Assembly (NCBI GenBank): GCA_013397435.1
Contig: VZRG01000032.1
Span: 1,286,931-1,350,930, forward strand
Length of the DNA stretch: 64,000 bases
From: Erythrocercus mccallii
Lineage: Eukaryota; Chordata; Aves; Passeriformes; Dicruridae
Reading direction: 5' to 3'
Shown here: piece by piece, positions 12,901 through 23,929 of the stretch
Layout: every line of letters begins with the position of its first letter
How positions within the stretch are numbered: the first letter of the stretch is position 1
Notes under the pieces: generated by a model
Databases searched by the model: none
What the model saw: the letters and a program-made list of their open reading frames with translations, nothing else
What the model was told of the DNA's origin: nothing
Program-made: the position numbers and the translations under genes

Positions 12901-13699
12901 CTTTCTTTTGCGGAGGTTGGGGGGAGGGAGGGAGTGAAACAGTTAACCTCTTGAAGCGTATTTCCTCCAAATAAAAACAGTGAACTTACAAACGGAGAGG
13001 AAACCACGGATAACTCTGCAATAATTCAAAGTGTTTAGGAATCAGGATTTTTTAAACAGTGTTTTTAATTGAAAATAAAGCTAAAGCATGCTTTTCAACA
13101 GTGCAAATTTCCATAATTTTGATTTACTGCTTCCATCATCACAATATATTATACCAGCATGTCTTACCAAGGGCTAGACTCTAGAAGTCTGGCTGTTCGA
13201 CTATTTCAATATTAAGTGCAAATATAGATAATTGCCTCTGATTGTCACGTGCAGTAGAAATGTTTCTGCTACATAGAGAGGATGGCATGGCAAAAAAAAC
13301 CCCCCATGACAGCAAATTTCAAGAGATGAGGATAGAACCGGGAAGTGTAACATGGTTGAATCGCCTGAGTTTTGTTGCCAAAAAGCTATGAATAACATGG
13401 TCTTCTCATTTTGTGTAATCTTTCCACTTACGGCCTCTCATTTCACTTTCTGTGTTGTATTTACTGCTTTGCTATTTCCTCCAGCCAGCATGAGGGGCTG
13501 GACCATAAATTGTACTGCTGGCCGGGCAAATATTTTAGTTGCTTTGCAAGTTTGTAAGGGGCATGTTCAGACCACAACTTAAGTATGACATTAGTGGATA
13601 ACAGTAACCTTATTTAAGACCTCTGGGTGAAACAAAAAGGCTTCCCAATTGCAAAGAGTGGCTGTACAAGTAAAAAGACACCCTTTTACCAAAAATAGA
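9971..13699. other. Non-coding stretch downstream of SKIDA1
   Basis: No gene is supported. It is AT-rich with pyrimidine runs (11976-12027), a GT-rich run (about 12272-12304) and scattered homeodomain-like cores. On the minus strand a consensus 5' splice site (AG|GTAAGT) lies near 11303-11311. Part of this interval could belong to a long SKIDA1 3' UTR or to an unannotated minus-strand transcript. Confidence 0.35.
11976..12027. repeat. Pyrimidine-rich simple repeat
   Basis: Runs of T interrupted by single Cs over about 50 bases. Confidence 0.85.
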
Positions 13700-13707
13700 A
13701 TTCCACA

Positions 13708-14454
13708 TTTATTTACTGGTTTCAAATGAGGCAGCTTTTCCCAGAGCTGGGGTCACAGGCAGACCCCAGTCTTTTCCAAACCGGAAAAAAAGGAGTAAGT
13801 GCAACTGCTCTTCGAAAAAGACACCCCTGCACCCGAAAACAAAGCTCCCGAAAAGTAGACTGCTGCCACATTGAATTATAGTGAACCCTTACTGTGCAAC
13901 CATGTAACTTAACAAAGTTTAACTGAATTAACAGTTAGACTTCCATGTTCAAAATCTAGTGCATAAATTTAATGGCTCATTCTAATATTTATTATTCAAC
14001 CTTTTGACATTTATTTGCAGCAGTTGAATTGAGGTACTGATGCATTATTAGCATTTAAACAGTAAAGTGTTCCAGCTCTACCATAATAACTGAGTTTGAG
14101 TCTTTAGCCTGAAGTACTCTGTGGAATGTAACATAATAAAAAAAAAAAACCAACCAAAAACAAGAACAATGCAACAGAACAAACAAACAAACAAACAAAA
14201 AAGCCCAAACCAACAAAAACAACAACAACAAAACACCAACCCCACCAAAACCCCAAAATAATGAAAAAACCCCCCGCTGTTGTAATGGTAAATAAAATAG
14301 TAATCCAGTTTCTGTCTTCACAATGTGATAAAATAGGATTCCAAAAGTGTATACCATTAACGGGTTTGTACAAACCATGCTGCAGAGTTTAAAAAAAAAA
14401 AAAAAGGTAAGAAAGTTAAAGGTTGTTCAAGAAAATATTTTCCAAACTACTTTA
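13708..14454 (-). other. SKIDA1: Probable SKIDA1 3' UTR
   Basis: This sequence follows the SKIDA1 stop codon in the minus direction. Minus-strand AATAAA hexamers (TTTATT on the plus strand) occur at 14010-14015, 13988-13993 and 13708-13713, and another overlaps the stop itself at 14451-14456. I set the left boundary at the last of these, so it is a guess. The section near 14136-14275 is an A/C-rich low-complexity run. A longer UTR cannot be excluded. Confidence 0.5.
14136..14275. repeat. A-rich / (AAAC)n low-complexity repeat
   Basis: An A-run is followed by tandem AAAC and AAC units and a C-punctuated A-rich tail. It lies within the presumed SKIDA1 3' UTR, where the transcript would read as T/G-rich sequence. 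Confidence 0.85.
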
Positions 14455-15847
14455 TTAATTAAATTTCCTGAATTTGTGGCTAGGTGGAAGAGGTATTGCA
14501 GAACCGCCCAGCTGCCATTTCCATACAGGATGGGCCTTGTGAGGTGGTTGGGAATCCTTAGTGGTGTTTAAGGAATAAGCTGGCAACAAATCCCCATCAT
14601 TGCCAATAATTAGTGATGGTGGACAGGGAAAATTTGCCATGAAATTAAATGGTCTTTTCACTGCTGATGCTACATTGCTGGCTACCCTTTTGCGTCTATT
14701 GTTAACTGTAAAATCATCCAGTGTTCCTTCATGTGTCTCAATTTTACCTGTAGGACGTGGGCTTCGAGCTGATTTCAAATTTGGTTTGACTGGAGGAGTC
14801 TGCAGTACAGGTCGTTTTCCCAAAACCAGTGTCCTGTAATTTTTTCTCACCCTTGCTCCAAATTTATACTCCCCATCCTCAGGTTTTGGAGTACCTAAAG
14901 TGCATGAGAGGACCTGACTCTGAGTCAGTGGGTTTAAGGAAGTGGTTTCTTTCTCAGTGCATGCAGAATCTTCCTTGGCTGTTAATAAAGCGTCCTGATT
15001 ATTACTCTCAGTCACACCGTAAAACTCATCCTTAGTATCATTGCACTCACACTTTAGCTTATGTGTTGTAAGGTCAGGCTCATACTCGTCGTTCGCACTG
15101 CTGTCCTCTATTTTGATTTTAATGCTGTGCAGGAATGGCAATGCCTTATTGCCTGTATCAGTGCACTGGAGCTCAGCTGCTGCTGCTGCCCCTGGAGAAG
15201 CAGCATCCTCCGCAGGATCAGTTTGTAAAGAGGGCAAATCCGTGGCAAATTCAATACAATGAGGGATTTTGGAATCTTTCTCTGAATTTGCTGCCGCTGA
15301 TGAAGAATCATCATTTAAGAACCTAGCAGCTATTGTATTGTTATCTGCACGGTGTGTAGTAGTTGCTTGAAGGCATTTCCTTGCCTCTCTGAGTATTCTT
15401 TGTTGTGGAAATGCATTGTTTGTCTTTGGGCTAGGTGAAGAGGCCCCCTTTGCAACACAGTTAATTGTTAGGTCAGTACTCTTGGCATTATTGGAAAATT
15501 CAGAGTGTGGGAATGTGAGTTCGGATACCCTATCATCTCTTATCTCCGCGAAGCAGCTCCCCAGGCCGCCGGAGCAGCGCAGCGCCGGGGCGGCGGGAGC
15601 CCAGCCGGGGCAGCCCCACTCCTCCGGCTGCTCCGGCTTGACTCCGCCGGGAGCGCCGCGGAGGGCGGGCAGCCCGCCGGGCTCCGCCGGGGCCGGGGGC
15701 CGGGAGGCGGCGGCGGCCGCCAGATGGTACAAGAAGTTGGCGTGGACTACGCCGGGCGGGCTGCAAAAGCTGGTGCGCCTGAAGCGGATGCTCTGCACCG
15801 AAACCTGGCTGGAGACCGAGCTGGAGTCGGAGTCCGAGGTGCTGTCC

Positions 15848-15879
<32 letters not shown>

Positions 15880-16923
15880 CTCCTCCTCCTCCTCCGAGCT
15901 GCCCTCGCTGGAGTCCGAGGCGCCGCTGCCGTCCTCGTCCTCCTCGTCCTCGTCCTCCTCCTCCGAGCTTCCCTCGCTGGAGCTGGAGAGGCTGGAGCCG
16001 CAGTCTGAGTCGTGGGCGGCGCGGCCCGAGCAGCAGCTGGACTCCGAGTCGCTGCTGCCGCTCTCGGGGAAGGCGGGCGGGCCGAAGCCGCGGGGCAGAG
16101 NNNNNNNNNNNNNNNNNNNNNNNNNNNNNNNNNNNNNNNNNNNNNNNNNNNNNNNNNNNNNNNNNNNNNNNNNNNNNNNNNNNNNNNNNNNNNNNNNNNN
16201 NNNNNNNNNNNNNNNNNNNNNNNNNNNNNNNNNNNNNNNNNNNNNNNNNNNNNNNNNNNNNNNNNNNNNNNNNNNNNNNNNNNNNNNNNNNNNNNNNNNN
16301 NNNNNNNNNNNNNNNNNGCCCCCCACCGCCGGCGCCGTTTCATAGTTTACGGGGGATTTGCAAGGCGCCCGAGCGATTTCTGGGTAGCTGTGGCCAGTGT
16401 ATTTACTAAAAATGTGAGGTAGATGAGCGGCCGGTAGCAAGGCTGTGTCCCCCGGGCGCAGAGCTTTCCTCCGGACGGGCAGCAGCGGCCGAGGAGAGTC
16501 GCTCAGACCCAGCCAAAGTTTGTTCTCCTTCCAGAAGCCGGAGAAGGGGTCGGCGGGAGCGAGCTCCGGCCGGAGATCGGTGGCAGACAGCGCCCGGCTT
16601 AGTTTCCTCCGTTTCGTTTTAAGAACCCGTTCGGTTTTGCAGGATGTGTATAGGGCTTCCACGTCCTCTCTGGAGATCAGGGTGCATTTGGCGGCGTGGA
16701 AAGCGATGGAGTTGATGGCTTTGAGTTTCCTCAACTCCTCCAAGTCGCAGTGATGTTTTTTTACTTTTAAATGATCCATTCGCTTGTGCACGGTAGTTCG
16801 CGGGATGTTTTTGAGTAGGTCTGTAAAAACCTGGGAGAGTGCAAACATTTGCTTTCCTTTAATGATGAGGTAGCCGAGCCTCACGCCATCCACCTCTTCA
16901 AAACCCGACTTCAGGTCTCCCAT
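14455..16923 (-). CDS. SKIDA1: SKIDA1, SKI/DACH domain-containing protein 1 (single coding exon, interrupted by an assembly gap)
   Basis: This encodes a nuclear protein of the SKI/SNO/DACH family; its molecular role is poorly known and is presumed transcriptional. The frame gives 822 codons, about 72 of them N. Residues about 10-100 form the SKI/DACH domain (GVRLGYLIIKGKQMFALSQV, then HKRMDHLKVKKHHCDLEEL). A basic KTKRRK follows at 102-107. The gap covers about residues 203-274. Next come serine-rich and acidic tracts (about 319-330 and a poly-glutamate run at about 342-359). The conserved C-terminal block (about 682-822) includes KFGARVRKNYRTLVLGKRP and ends HKFRKFN. SUMO-type sites VKPE and IKIE are visible. 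I chose the ATG at 16921-16923 because it gives MGDLKSGFEEVDG, as in mammals. An in-frame upstream ATG would add a poly-phenylalanine leader encoded by a T-run and is unlikely. Human SKIDA1, as I recall, is about 900 residues and carries long Ala and His runs where the gap lies. Confidence 0.96.
15843..15970 (-). repeat. Glu/Ser codon repeat tracts in SKIDA1
   Basis: Two GAG/GAA-rich tracts (TCC/TTC on the plus strand) are separated by a serine-rich spacer and encode acidic runs, the longer about 17 residues. Such tracts are length-polymorphic. Human SKIDA1 also has acidic/serine tracts here. Confidence 0.9.
16101..16317. other. Assembly gap inside the SKIDA1 coding sequence
   Basis: 217 Ns. 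The reading frame is kept on both sides if the length is taken literally, but the true length is unknown. By homology the missing part should encode the alanine- and histidine-rich low-complexity region, which is GC-rich and hard to sequence. Confidence 0.98.
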
Positions 16924-18060
16924 TTCGTGAATTAAATTATTCCCAGCATTTGCAGAGAGAGAGCGAGAGATGAAAAAAAAAAAAAAGAAAAAAAAAAAAA
17001 AAAGAAAAAAAAAGCCACACACACACAATCCTCAGCCAGATGCTGTATTTGTCTCAAGGCATCCTGCTAATAAAATATAACAAAGGCTGTTATTCCTGGT
17101 GAATGAAGTGCCAAACTTTAGACAAAATTTTAAAAAATAAATTAAAAAATACCGTGAGACTACAATCAATATATAATCTGAAAAATCAGGTTTGCCAAAG
17201 TGTTTCTCTAAGTTTCTGCTGAAGATCAGTACCTGTTCCCTTTCATTCCCTGCTTTTCCATTGGAAACTATGATAATGGAATGTGAAGGGAGGAAGAGAA
17301 AAGAAATGCAGCTGCTATTCCCGCCGCTGCTTTAGCTACAAATAAAATGACAGAGTGAAGTGAGCTCGTCCGGAGACACCTTCATCAATTAATTCCCCTA
17401 AAGCCAACGCTGATTGGACACTCCTGACAGGTGATGCAATAAAAATTGATATTCCACCCCTTCCCCCAAAAAATCTCCCACTAATTAGCATACCCTTATA
17501 CTGCCACCTCCCCTCCCAAAGTAAATAATACAGTTAGTATATAAATCTTTCTATTAAACAATCCGAGCTCAAACACACTCAGCCCTCTCAGACTTCCTCG
17601 TCGCTAGCTTCGGAGGAAGGATTTGTGTGCTTTTTCCCTCTATCGTTCTGTATATTTTCAGCCTGTTTTGGACAAACGTTGTTCTTTTGTGCATGCCGTG
17701 AATTTAAAGGACATAAGTCTGATCGTAGCGACGGAAAATCCTTCGGTAACGTAGTCGCTTAACGTAGCGTTTTCTTCTGCATTGTGTGGAAAATGAAGCT
17801 TAGCGAAAACGTGCAGAACAGCCTGGTATTTCCCTTTCTGAGGCTCCGAAGTTAAATGTTCGGTTTTTAACGAGAGGGAGTACTTACATTTTCGAGTTTC
17901 TCTTGATTTTCCTCTTCTGCTTAATTAGCTTTTTATAGCCGGGTACTAAGGTTATTTTTGCTGTCTGAATATCACGGGTTCCCGCACCGTGATACTATAA
18001 CACTTTTAACTGAAATTCTGCCTGTAATATTGCAGGAGGGGGGAGGAGGACGTGAGCTCA
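16924..18060 (-). promoter_or_regulatory. SKIDA1: Presumed SKIDA1 5' UTR, proximal intron and regulatory region
   Basis: This is the sequence upstream of SKIDA1. Minus-strand splice signals are visible: a donor GTAAGTA at 17881-17887 and a T-rich acceptor ending in CAG at 17064-17066. A 5' UTR intron of roughly 820 bases is therefore possible. Between them, about 17380-17450 carries a CCAAT-type element (TGATTGG), a MEIS-like TGACAG next to an E-box (CAGGTG), and TAATTA cores. As I recall, mammalian SKIDA1 has non-coding 5' exons. None of these sites can be proven here. Confidence 0.4.
16973..17028. repeat. Poly-A tract and short (CA)n run upstream of the SKIDA1 start
   Basis: On the plus strand, about 41 bases of A with two Gs are followed by a CA run at 17015-17028. 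On the SKIDA1 strand this is a GT run and a T-rich tract ending about 50 bases before the start codon. It reads as open frame only because TTT encodes phenylalanine. Confidence 0.85.
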
Positions 18061-19718
18061 CGTCAGACCCATAACAAAGCATAGATAAGCCAGAAATGTA
18101 TACACTTTTCACGATTAACCGTGCTGGATCACGAACTGGAATGTCCTATAGTCCCAGAGCCCACGTCAGGATTCCTGCGTGCTGATTGTTTCCAGCAGAG
18201 AAAGGAGAATGTAAAATATCCAAGGTGCTTCCAGGAGCCTTTACGTAATAACAAAAAAGTGCTGGAACACACAATGTACGATATTGCATCGGACTAGGAT
18301 GCTTCTGGCTCGCAGTTTGCATATTCCGCTTGGAGTAGCCCTGCCGAAGCTTTTTGATGCTCCATTTATAGCAGCCCCTTAAAATCAATTTGAAGAAGCA
18401 GCATGAAGGTTTAACCTCTTCTTAGGAACGTTAAATTATTCGAGTGTCAAGAACGAGGATTTCGCAAATGTTGAGATAGCTGCATGCCTCTCCCTTGTCA
18501 CGTTAAAGTGATGCTTGCGGTTTGCACGTTAGGCGCTGCGAAAAAAAAAATCACCAATCTCTGCCGTGCATCCAGTGTTCCGCTGGATACAAACACCAGC
18601 ACTTTTATGTATCACTGCACATCCAGAATTAGACACATCCGCGAGATTAATGAGACATCTCATACTGCTGTGACTTGGCAAAAAAATCGACGGAGGAAAA
18701 AAAAATCTTCAATCCCAAACGTCAATATCCACTCCGCGTGTTGGCAATATGGTGCGTGGAGTTCGTGTTACTCCGTCAGGTACAGCTAAAAGAAAGCGCA
18801 TAATCACTCTGTGAAAACGCCGTTTTGCATGCCAAGGCGAAATGCAGGCAAGCCCCCAATTTCACAGGAATTCGAGAGAGAAGTGGGAATTTGGAGAAGT
18901 GCATCCGGGAATGGAGGAAGTCTATTCAAGGGAGCCTCTAACTCGGAGGGCTGAGATTTGAAAAGTCAGCCTTGGACTACTGTTGCTCTCAGCGCAGATG
19001 TAATCGCCGCTGCTCAACTTAATCCATGTGTGTGCGAACCGCGATGCCTAGTTCTTCCCTCTGAAACCTAGGGATAGTATTCCCATCCGAGAAAGCAGAG
19101 CTACAGCAAATTACATTTTGTCCTTCGAATTAGAAAAGGATCATTGAGTGGATCTCGTGATATTTCAGCCTTTAAACGTAACCGAGAGGCAGCAGTGAAC
19201 AATGCCTCGGCACAGCTCAGACCATCCGCGGAGTTCTCCTTCCTTCCCTCTCCTCGCATCTGGATCCCTCAGCCTTGCCTTTCTCCTGCTCGCTCGTGTG
19301 AGAGGCAAAAAAAAGCAAAGTTTCGAGAGAAAACAGCTGCTGCCGCTAAAAAGAAATCACCGTTGTCTTTCTAGAGCTAGAGACAATAAGGTCGTTTAAA
19401 AATTCCTCCTGATGTACTTATATGCTGCGAACACCCCCACCCCCTCCCTACTGCTCTCCTCCCCCTGCTTTAAGGTTAAGGCTATGGAGTCAACAGTAAA
19501 GGAACAGTAAAGTCCGAGAAAGCTGCTCAGAAGACGTTACCCAAAACCCCGATGGGCCTGAAAAGTCCTTTATTTGTCAGGTAGTTCAGTTGGGTCGTAT
19601 TCCCGTGTAAATCCACGCGTGCATTCGCACGCAGGGAGCCACGGGCACACAGACCTGCACCCACGCGCTGCCGGTGATAGCCTGGCAGTGGGATTCGGCA
19701 ACTATTTAAAAAATGTCC

Positions 19719-19742
19719 TTTTTTTTTTTTTTTTTTTTTTTT
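19719..19742. repeat. T24 homopolymer
   Basis: 24 consecutive Ts. Confidence 0.95.
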
Positions 19743-20011
19743 AAATTCCGGTGCTACCAGACGTTGAAAACTAGAGACGGCTTTTCGGCAAACCTCGAGT
19801 TCCCTAAAGGTGCGGCCATGAGCACCGGGGTCGAGGCAGCGCCAGATGTCGGCAGGGAGAAACCCACGAGAACTCTTGGGAAATGTCAGGCGCCCAACCT
19901 ACACATCCCCACAGTATACTTACATACACTTTCGGTTGCATATCTTTCTCCGCATCTCACACAAAAGAGCTTTGTTTCTTTACTTCTCCATCATTTTGGT
20001 TTGGTTCTTTT

Positions 20012-20164
20012 TGTGTGCGTGTGCGTGTGTGTATGTGGGTGTGTGTTTGTGCGTGCTTTCCCTTGGCCATCGGCACACGTTGTGTATCCGGGGTTGTCTT
20101 CAAGCAGGCTGGGGGAGATCCTGACAAACAGCCGTCAGAGGCCCCTTGCACACGCACACGCACA
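20012..20164. repeat. GT-rich run with an inverted CA-rich partner
   Basis: A GT/GC-alternating run (20012-20061) contains a 16-base segment (20014-20029) whose exact reverse complement is at 20149-20164, giving a 16-base inverted repeat with a spacer of 119 bases. The composition is alternating purine-pyrimidine. Confidence 0.85.
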
Positions 20165-21599
20165 TTAAAGGCAGGGGACTTGAAAATGGATTTGCACGCA
20201 CACAGGGGATCGCGATCAATAGCCACCAACATTTATGGCTTAGATTGTTAATGTGAAAGCTGGTCAAAAGAATGAAAATGAAAAATTAAAGGTGTCTGGT
20301 GTCAATTACATGAAAAGTTATGCCATAATTTACTTACTGGGATGTATGACTGTGTGTTCGTGTGTCCATGTGCATGTGTGTGCAATCCCAGATGTACATA
20401 TAGCTATCTCTCAAAAGCAAGGGAGTTTCTTTGTGAATTTTGTGGACTGTGTCACCCTCGCTGGTGATCAAAGATGAACATGATTAAAGGCATGGATGTT
20501 TGTCTCACATTTCTTAAGATAAGGACGCCCAGAGATGCCCGGTTTTGCCAAATACATACACATGCAACTACAGAGAGTTGTGTGTATGGGTGCACACACA
20601 CACAGAGGCGATCAATCAAATGTGCTCCTTTTCACATTGAGTAGCGTGCAATCTGCAATCTACACTCTATAGCCAGTAGTATTTCAGTCTTAAAACTGTC
20701 TGGCCGAAGGATAAACCTTATTGGGAAAGAAAGAGCAAAATAATATTCGAAATACTTTGCTGTAGATCTACTCCCATTTGTTCAAAATCATAGACTTTTA
20801 TTTTTGTAAACTTGTGTTAAAATATGTGTAAAAAGCTCACAGGCAACTGCTTAGCCATGTCATTCCAGAAAGAAAACGTGTGTAACATTTAAAATACTCC
20901 TTTTATGTGATGTTTTGATTTATTTTCATAGTATGATTATGTTTAAATACCAGTGCAATTTAGCTTGACCTCTTCCTTCTGCAATGTAGTAATGCACACA
21001 CCATTTACAGTCTTTTAAACGTTTCATTGGGAAATGCAACAGCAATGTCCACCATCGGTTGTATTAATGGGGAGAATTCTGAAAATCTTCAGGAAAACCT
21101 TAGGGTCATGCGCGTTTTGACATTAAGATTGCCACATTATTAGAGTATTATTATTATTTATTATTATTTGTTAATGCTGGACTGTATCTTTAGGTATTGA
21201 CAAGTATTAAATAAAGCTTTTGCTTTCATAGTGCTGTGCAGAAATACATATTTCACATGAGAACTTGATTTCTAACACTACACCCTGCTTCTAGTTACTG
21301 TTGGGAGTATTTTGCTCAAGGAGGACACAGACAGAAAGCAGCTAAAGGCTATCACAAAGAGTCCAGTAACATAAATATAATAGGGTCAAAGAATAGTATA
21401 ATAGGATCCTTCTGCTATTTTAAAGTCAGCCAAATGTGACTGTAGTAACTAAAATTTGCCATAAATTCTAGTCAGACAATGTATCAGAATGTATAACTAA
21501 ATCTCCTAAATGTGTGGGACAAAGAAATACCAGCCATCAGTCTGGGGAAAAAAAATCATTATCTGGCTAACACTTTTATGCCTAGAAGTTTTGGGGTTG

Positions 21600-21649
21600 T
21601 TTTTCCTTTTTTTTTCATTTTTTTTCTTCCCCTCCCCTATTTCCCCCTT

Positions 21650-21680
<31 letters not shown>

Positions 21681-21686
21681 CTTTTT
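21600..21686. repeat. T-rich low-complexity block
   Basis: T runs separated by C-rich segments, including 28 uninterrupted Ts at 21653-21680. Confidence 0.9.
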
Positions 21687-22859
21687 AACAGAGATGCAAT
21701 GCAGAGTTCTACTAAGTGCTTTTTAAGCTTGTGGGGTTTTTTGTTTTTTTTTTCATAGGGGTTGGAGTGTTTCCCGCACACTAGAATTTTGTGCAATTTA
21801 TAATCACTATGGCCTAAGACTATTTCTTGAATTTAATACTCATGGTAGTTTTAAAATACTTTTTAGCAGGAGTTTCTGGACACATACTACATGCCATGTT
21901 GTTTACTGACCCATAATCAAAATGCAGTGACCTTCTACCCTTTTTTTGCCCTTTGACCCATGCTGAATTCAATGCAGCCTTTATAAATTTGCAAATCCTT
22001 GGACGTAAAGGGGATTTGGTGAGGCTTTGTTCTGAAAAGATCCTAAAAGTTTGCATTTTTAATTAGACAAAGGTAAAGCAACAAACATTGGGAAACAAGA
22101 TCCTCTCCTGCACATAGGTGATCACTCTTATTTTCTATGGTGGGAAGCTACATCTTAAAAAACCGTACCCTGCAAACTGAAAAGCAGTTGCAAACGAAGG
22201 AGATCAGGAGGTTATGAATTGCACCAAATTAGCAATGTGGTACAAATCACTTTCATGACGTAAGGGATAGCCAGGCCACAATCTTCCGGCGCTCCTCATC
22301 TCCAAGGACCGTGTGGATCCTGGTGACCCGGGGAGAGGGGCGAACCAGTGATTTGATCTGGAGCTACAGGCGCATTCCCTTATCTCCTTCGCTATCAGTC
22401 AGTTTAAAGGACACCGTAATTATGATGGTGATAAAACAATGCCCGCTTATGTGTGCTGAATAAATAAAGAATGTTTACAGCCCCAGAATGTTTCAATTCC
22501 AATTAAACGCTATCAAAGAAAAGCCCCTTTTGCTCCCTTCCCCCTCCCTCCCTCTCCCCCACGACTCCCTATTTACCTTGTTGGTTGTAATATGGCCCTA
22601 TGAAATAAACTGGTTTTCCAGTTTGCCATTAAGGCCACATCGGGAGAAGGGGGAGGAAGAGGAGGAGAGGCGGTGTGAGACAACATGCACTCCCGGTCCC
22701 ACAATTACTTTGGGTCCCCTGCATCCTCTCTCTTTTTTAAAATTTATTTTGCCATTATTTGTTTATTTTTCAATTGGCAAAGGCGTGATGATGCAGGCGG
22801 AAAAGGCACTTAAAGATCCTACTCCAACCACCGGCCGAGAGAGTTGAGCTAAATTAATC

Positions 22860-23929
22860 CATCGCCCTTGGGCACTGGAGGAGGGGGCTGTCTCCCCCCA
22901 GCCCCGGCTGCCACCCCGCCGGGGCCTCGGGGAGCGGGGTCTCACCACCGCTCCTCTTCCCTCTGCAGCAGGGAGCCTTGGAAACGGGAGCCTGGAAATG
23001 TTTCCCACTCACTAAGACACAAGGATCATTTCAAATATTCATTGTATCAGCAAATCTCCTCGTAATCAGATTAAAGCAAGGTTTGGGGGGGAACTGCCTG
23101 TGTTTCTGGGTGCAAAATGCCGACTGGACTACAAAGAGAGCAGAAAATGGGTTCCTCTCCCCCTGCCTGGATTGCATGGGGAGAAAAAAGAAAAGCAGTA
23201 ATTTTTGCGAAAAAGGGACACTTTAAAAAACTGTGATTCTCCCCATTCCACCCCGGGTAGCATATTCCTCTGAGGTTGTTTTCCTTTTAACTTTACGCTT
23301 AGTATTTCTATATGATGCTCTTATTTACTTGTTTTAAACTACAGAGAATATTTCTGCTGTGGAATACACTGAGGTAGATTTTCTTCACGCCAATTTGCTT
23401 TTAGCTTATCTCAGCCGAGGGAACACCTTTTCTACATTCAAGCTTTAAAATGTACATTTCATTGAGTTGTCTGGGATGAGATGTTTATATCCATTTTGTG
23501 GAAGTGAGCGAGGAATTGAGTACATTTTCAGGTCTGCTCGATAGATGCAGGCCCTTTTCCTTTTGAAAGTTTAGACCTCCAATACCCTCAATTCTAGTGG
23601 CAGAATTAGGATGGACTTGGAGGGTCCTAAACGTGACCATTCACTAAGGCGGGGGCTTGCAACAACGTGCTCGACAACTTAATCTTACATTAAAAAGAGC
23701 AGAGTGTAAAAGAACGGAATACAAACTCTCCCGACATTTGTAGTCGCTTCCAAAGTGGACCGTGTATTTTAAGGCTGATGGGAACGCGTATGCTTTGGAG
23801 CAAAAAGGAGAGAAGGTAAGTGTTTATCCCTTGTATCCGCCAGTTCGGGTAGAAACAATGAAAGAACAAAGGGAACCACTTCTCCGTGTGAACATTTCCC
23901 ATTTTCCTCCTCCGTTTGAGCCTCTCTGC
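22860..23929. other. Non-coding stretch with a small GC-rich islet
   Basis: GC-rich at 22865-22960, otherwise mixed. A perfect plus-strand 5' splice consensus (AAG|GTAAGT) is at 23813-23821, just before the CpG island that begins near 23930. No coding region is supported. Confidence 0.4.

Larger units (their letters stand above)
18061..22859. other. Non-coding upstream region with simple repeats
   Basis: No gene is supported. Simple sequence includes T24 (19719-19742), GT/CA-rich runs (20012-20061, 20149-20164, 20340-20385) and a T-rich block with an uninterrupted T28 (21600-21680). The rest is AT-rich with TAATTA and ATAAA cores. No mobile element was recognised. Confidence 0.4.

Noticed and set aside
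14055..14378. Minus-strand frame rich in Phe, Leu and Val resembling membrane segments
   Set aside because: It is a translation of the A/C-rich low-complexity run in the SKIDA1 3' UTR.
15416..16345. Long plus-strand open frame opposite SKIDA1
   Set aside because: It is antisense to the SKIDA1 coding exon, includes the N run, and owes its openness to serine codons complementary to the glutamate repeats.
16924..17028. In-frame N-terminal extension of SKIDA1 (35 codons)
   Set aside because: It is mostly poly-phenylalanine from a T-rich tract and does not match the conserved start MGDLKSG.
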